Shown: in pieces, positions 4,922 through 5,978 of the stretch | How the letters are laid out: the number at the start of each line of letters is the position of its first letter | Numbering within the stretch: the stretch's first letter is position 1 | DNA from: Candidatus Zixiibacteriota bacterium | Lineage (GTDB): Bacteria > Zixibacteria > MSB-5A5 > GN15 > FEB-12 | Direction: 5' to 3' | Assembly (NCBI GenBank): GCA_022570975.1 | Contig: JACZYS010000083.1 | Span: forward strand, 1-5,978 | Length of the DNA: 5,978 nt | Notes under the pieces: generated by a model | Told to the model about the DNA's origin: nothing | Seen by the model: only the letters and a program-made list of their open reading frames with translations | Databases searched by the model: none | Made by a program: the position numbers and the translations under genes

Positions 4922-5965
4922 ATGACTCTCGAACAAATAATAGATTATCTAAAAAATGACCCGGATATTAAAGGCAATATCAGCAAATGGAAAACGTACC
5001 CGGCAAAAGAAGCCATCTATGCTCCCTTTCCGGAGATACTTGAGCCATTACTAATAGAAACCTTACGACAAAAAGGAATTGAAAATTTATATTCGCATCA
5101 GGCCGAAGCTTGTAATAATATTCTTGCGGGATATGATACGGTTGTTGTAACCCCCACAGCATCGGGCAAAACTCTTTGTTATAACCTGCCGGTTATTGAC
5201 AAAGTTTTAAAAAACAATGACAGCCGGGCCTTATATCTTTTCCCTACAAAAGCGCTGGCCCAGGACCAGCTTTCTGAACTTCATTCTTTTATTCAGATGC
5301 TTGATGTTGATATTAAAACTTACACCTTTGATGGTGACACGCCGCAGACAGCCAGAAGGGCAATACGATCGGCCGGACATATAGTAATCAGCAACCCTGA
5401 CATGCTCCATGTCGGAATTTTACCCCACCATACTAAGTGGATAAAATTATTTGAAAATCTTGAATATGTTGTCATCGATGAGATACATCACTATCGCGGT
5501 GTATTCGGCTCGCACCTGTCCAATGTAATCAAGCGCCTTAAGAGAATCTGTGATTTTTATGGTTCCTCCCCTACTTTCATTTGCTGCTCGGCTACGATTG
5601 CCAACCCGGGTGAATTAACTGAGAGAATTATCGGCAAGCCGATCAAAGTGGTTAATAACAACGGCGCACCCTCAGGAGAGAGGCATTTTGTCCTGTACAA
5701 TCCGCCGGTGATAAATAAAGAGCTTGGGATCAGACGTTCGGCTGTCAAAGAAGCCGCAAGTCTGGCTTCAAATATTATGAGAAATAAGATTCAGACTATT
5801 GTCTTTGCACATTATCGTCTTTATGTCGAAGTTATTCTGACTTACCTTCAACGGGAGCTAAAAGGAAAATTTGGCCAGGGAATAAATGTTTCGTCCGTTC
5901 AGGGGCAGCTCCCGAATGCGCTTGTGATCCACCAGCGAAGAGAGCTGGGAGTCCTCGGTATCTAG
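4922..5965 (+). CDS. DEAD/DEAH-box superfamily 2 helicase, MrfA/YprA-like (3' part missing or broken)
   Basis: The N-terminal RecA-like domain is complete: LYSHQ Q-motif region (56-60), Walker A TPTASGKT (77-84), motif Ia LFPTKALAQDQ (107-116), SNPDMLH (157-163), Walker B DEIHHYRGVFGSHL (186-199) and motif III CSATIANP (222-229). RHFVLYNPP (254-262) and the motif IV strand QTIVFAHYRL (291-300) follow, all typical of the YprA/MrfA group. Bacillus MrfA is an ATP-dependent DNA helicase in repair of mitomycin-type damage. Family members are about 750 residues, with motifs V-VI and a DUF1998-type C-terminus; this frame stops at 347. After about residue 325 similarity breaks up, and a fragment LAGFC, close to the VLAGFPG segment expected further on, appears in another frame at 5962-5976. 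The TAG at 5963-5965 is therefore suspect: sequence error at a contig end, or a true frameshift. The ATG has no strong ribosome-binding site and follows the previous gene by 8 nt. Confidence 0.9.
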   Translation: MTLEQIIDYLKNDPDIKGNISKWKTYPAKEAIYAPFPEILEPLLIETLRQKGIENLYSHQAEACNNILAGYDTVVVTPTASGKTLCYNLPVIDKVLKNNDSRALYLFPTKALAQDQLSELHSFIQMLDVDIKTYTFDGDTPQTARRAIRSAGHIVISNPDMLHVGILPHHTKWIKLFENLEYVVIDEIHHYRGVFGSHLSNVIKRLKRICDFYGSSPTFICCSATIANPGELTERIIGKPIKVVNNNGAPSGERHFVLYNPPVINKELGIRRSAVKEAASLASNIMRNKIQTIVFAHYRLYVEVILTYLQRELKGKFGQGINVSSVQGQLPNALVIHQRRELGVLGI

Positions 5966-5978
5966 CAGGGTTCTGCGG

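Noticed and set aside
1..5978. CRISPR arrays, tRNA or rRNA genes, insertion sequences
   Set aside because: No regularly spaced repeats, cloverleaf-like sequence, rRNA motifs, transposase motifs or terminal inverted repeats were found by reading.

Overview
The window reads as a bacterial chromosome fragment of about 40% GC using the standard code. All confident genes lie on the + strand and are tightly packed. A lipoprotein signal peptide, an ECF sigma/membrane anti-sigma pair and an archaemetzincin-family gene suggest a Gram-negative organism, perhaps an uncultured lineage of the FCB group or a deltaproteobacterium-like group. This placement is an inference; there is no rRNA or phylogenetic marker here. 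The window probably ends at a contig edge, because the last gene breaks up in its final ~80 bases.

Region 1 (1-2143) is a cell-envelope signalling cassette. A repeat-containing leader carries a plausible ECF-type autoregulatory promoter (TGAAC, 16 nt, CGTC). It is followed by an ECF sigma factor, a single-pass anti-sigma factor with an HxxxCxxC zinc motif, and an unrecognised lipoprotein that starts at TTG and overlaps the anti-sigma gene. The last two genes share an identical 14-nt ribosome-binding segment.

Region 2 (2144-4070) is a deoxynucleoside catabolism pair. Phosphopentomutase (deoB) converts deoxyribose-1-phosphate to deoxyribose-5-phosphate, and deoxyribose-phosphate aldolase (deoC) splits that to glyceraldehyde-3-phosphate and acetaldehyde. 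The GTG start of deoB is buried in a hairpin.

Region 3 (4071-5978) holds a small four-cysteine protein, an archaemetzincin (M54) homologue and the front part of an MrfA/YprA-like superfamily 2 helicase, with gaps of only 4 and 8 bases. The M54 homologue is the most unusual item. Its active-site motif reads HQxxHxxDxxEC instead of HExxHxxGxxHC, and the Met-turn methionine is gone, while the four structural cysteines remain. It looks like an intact but non-proteolytic pseudoprotease. A terminator-like hairpin lies in the last codons of the small gene just before it. Co-transcription of these three genes, and any shared role in DNA or protein-adduct repair, is a hypothesis only.
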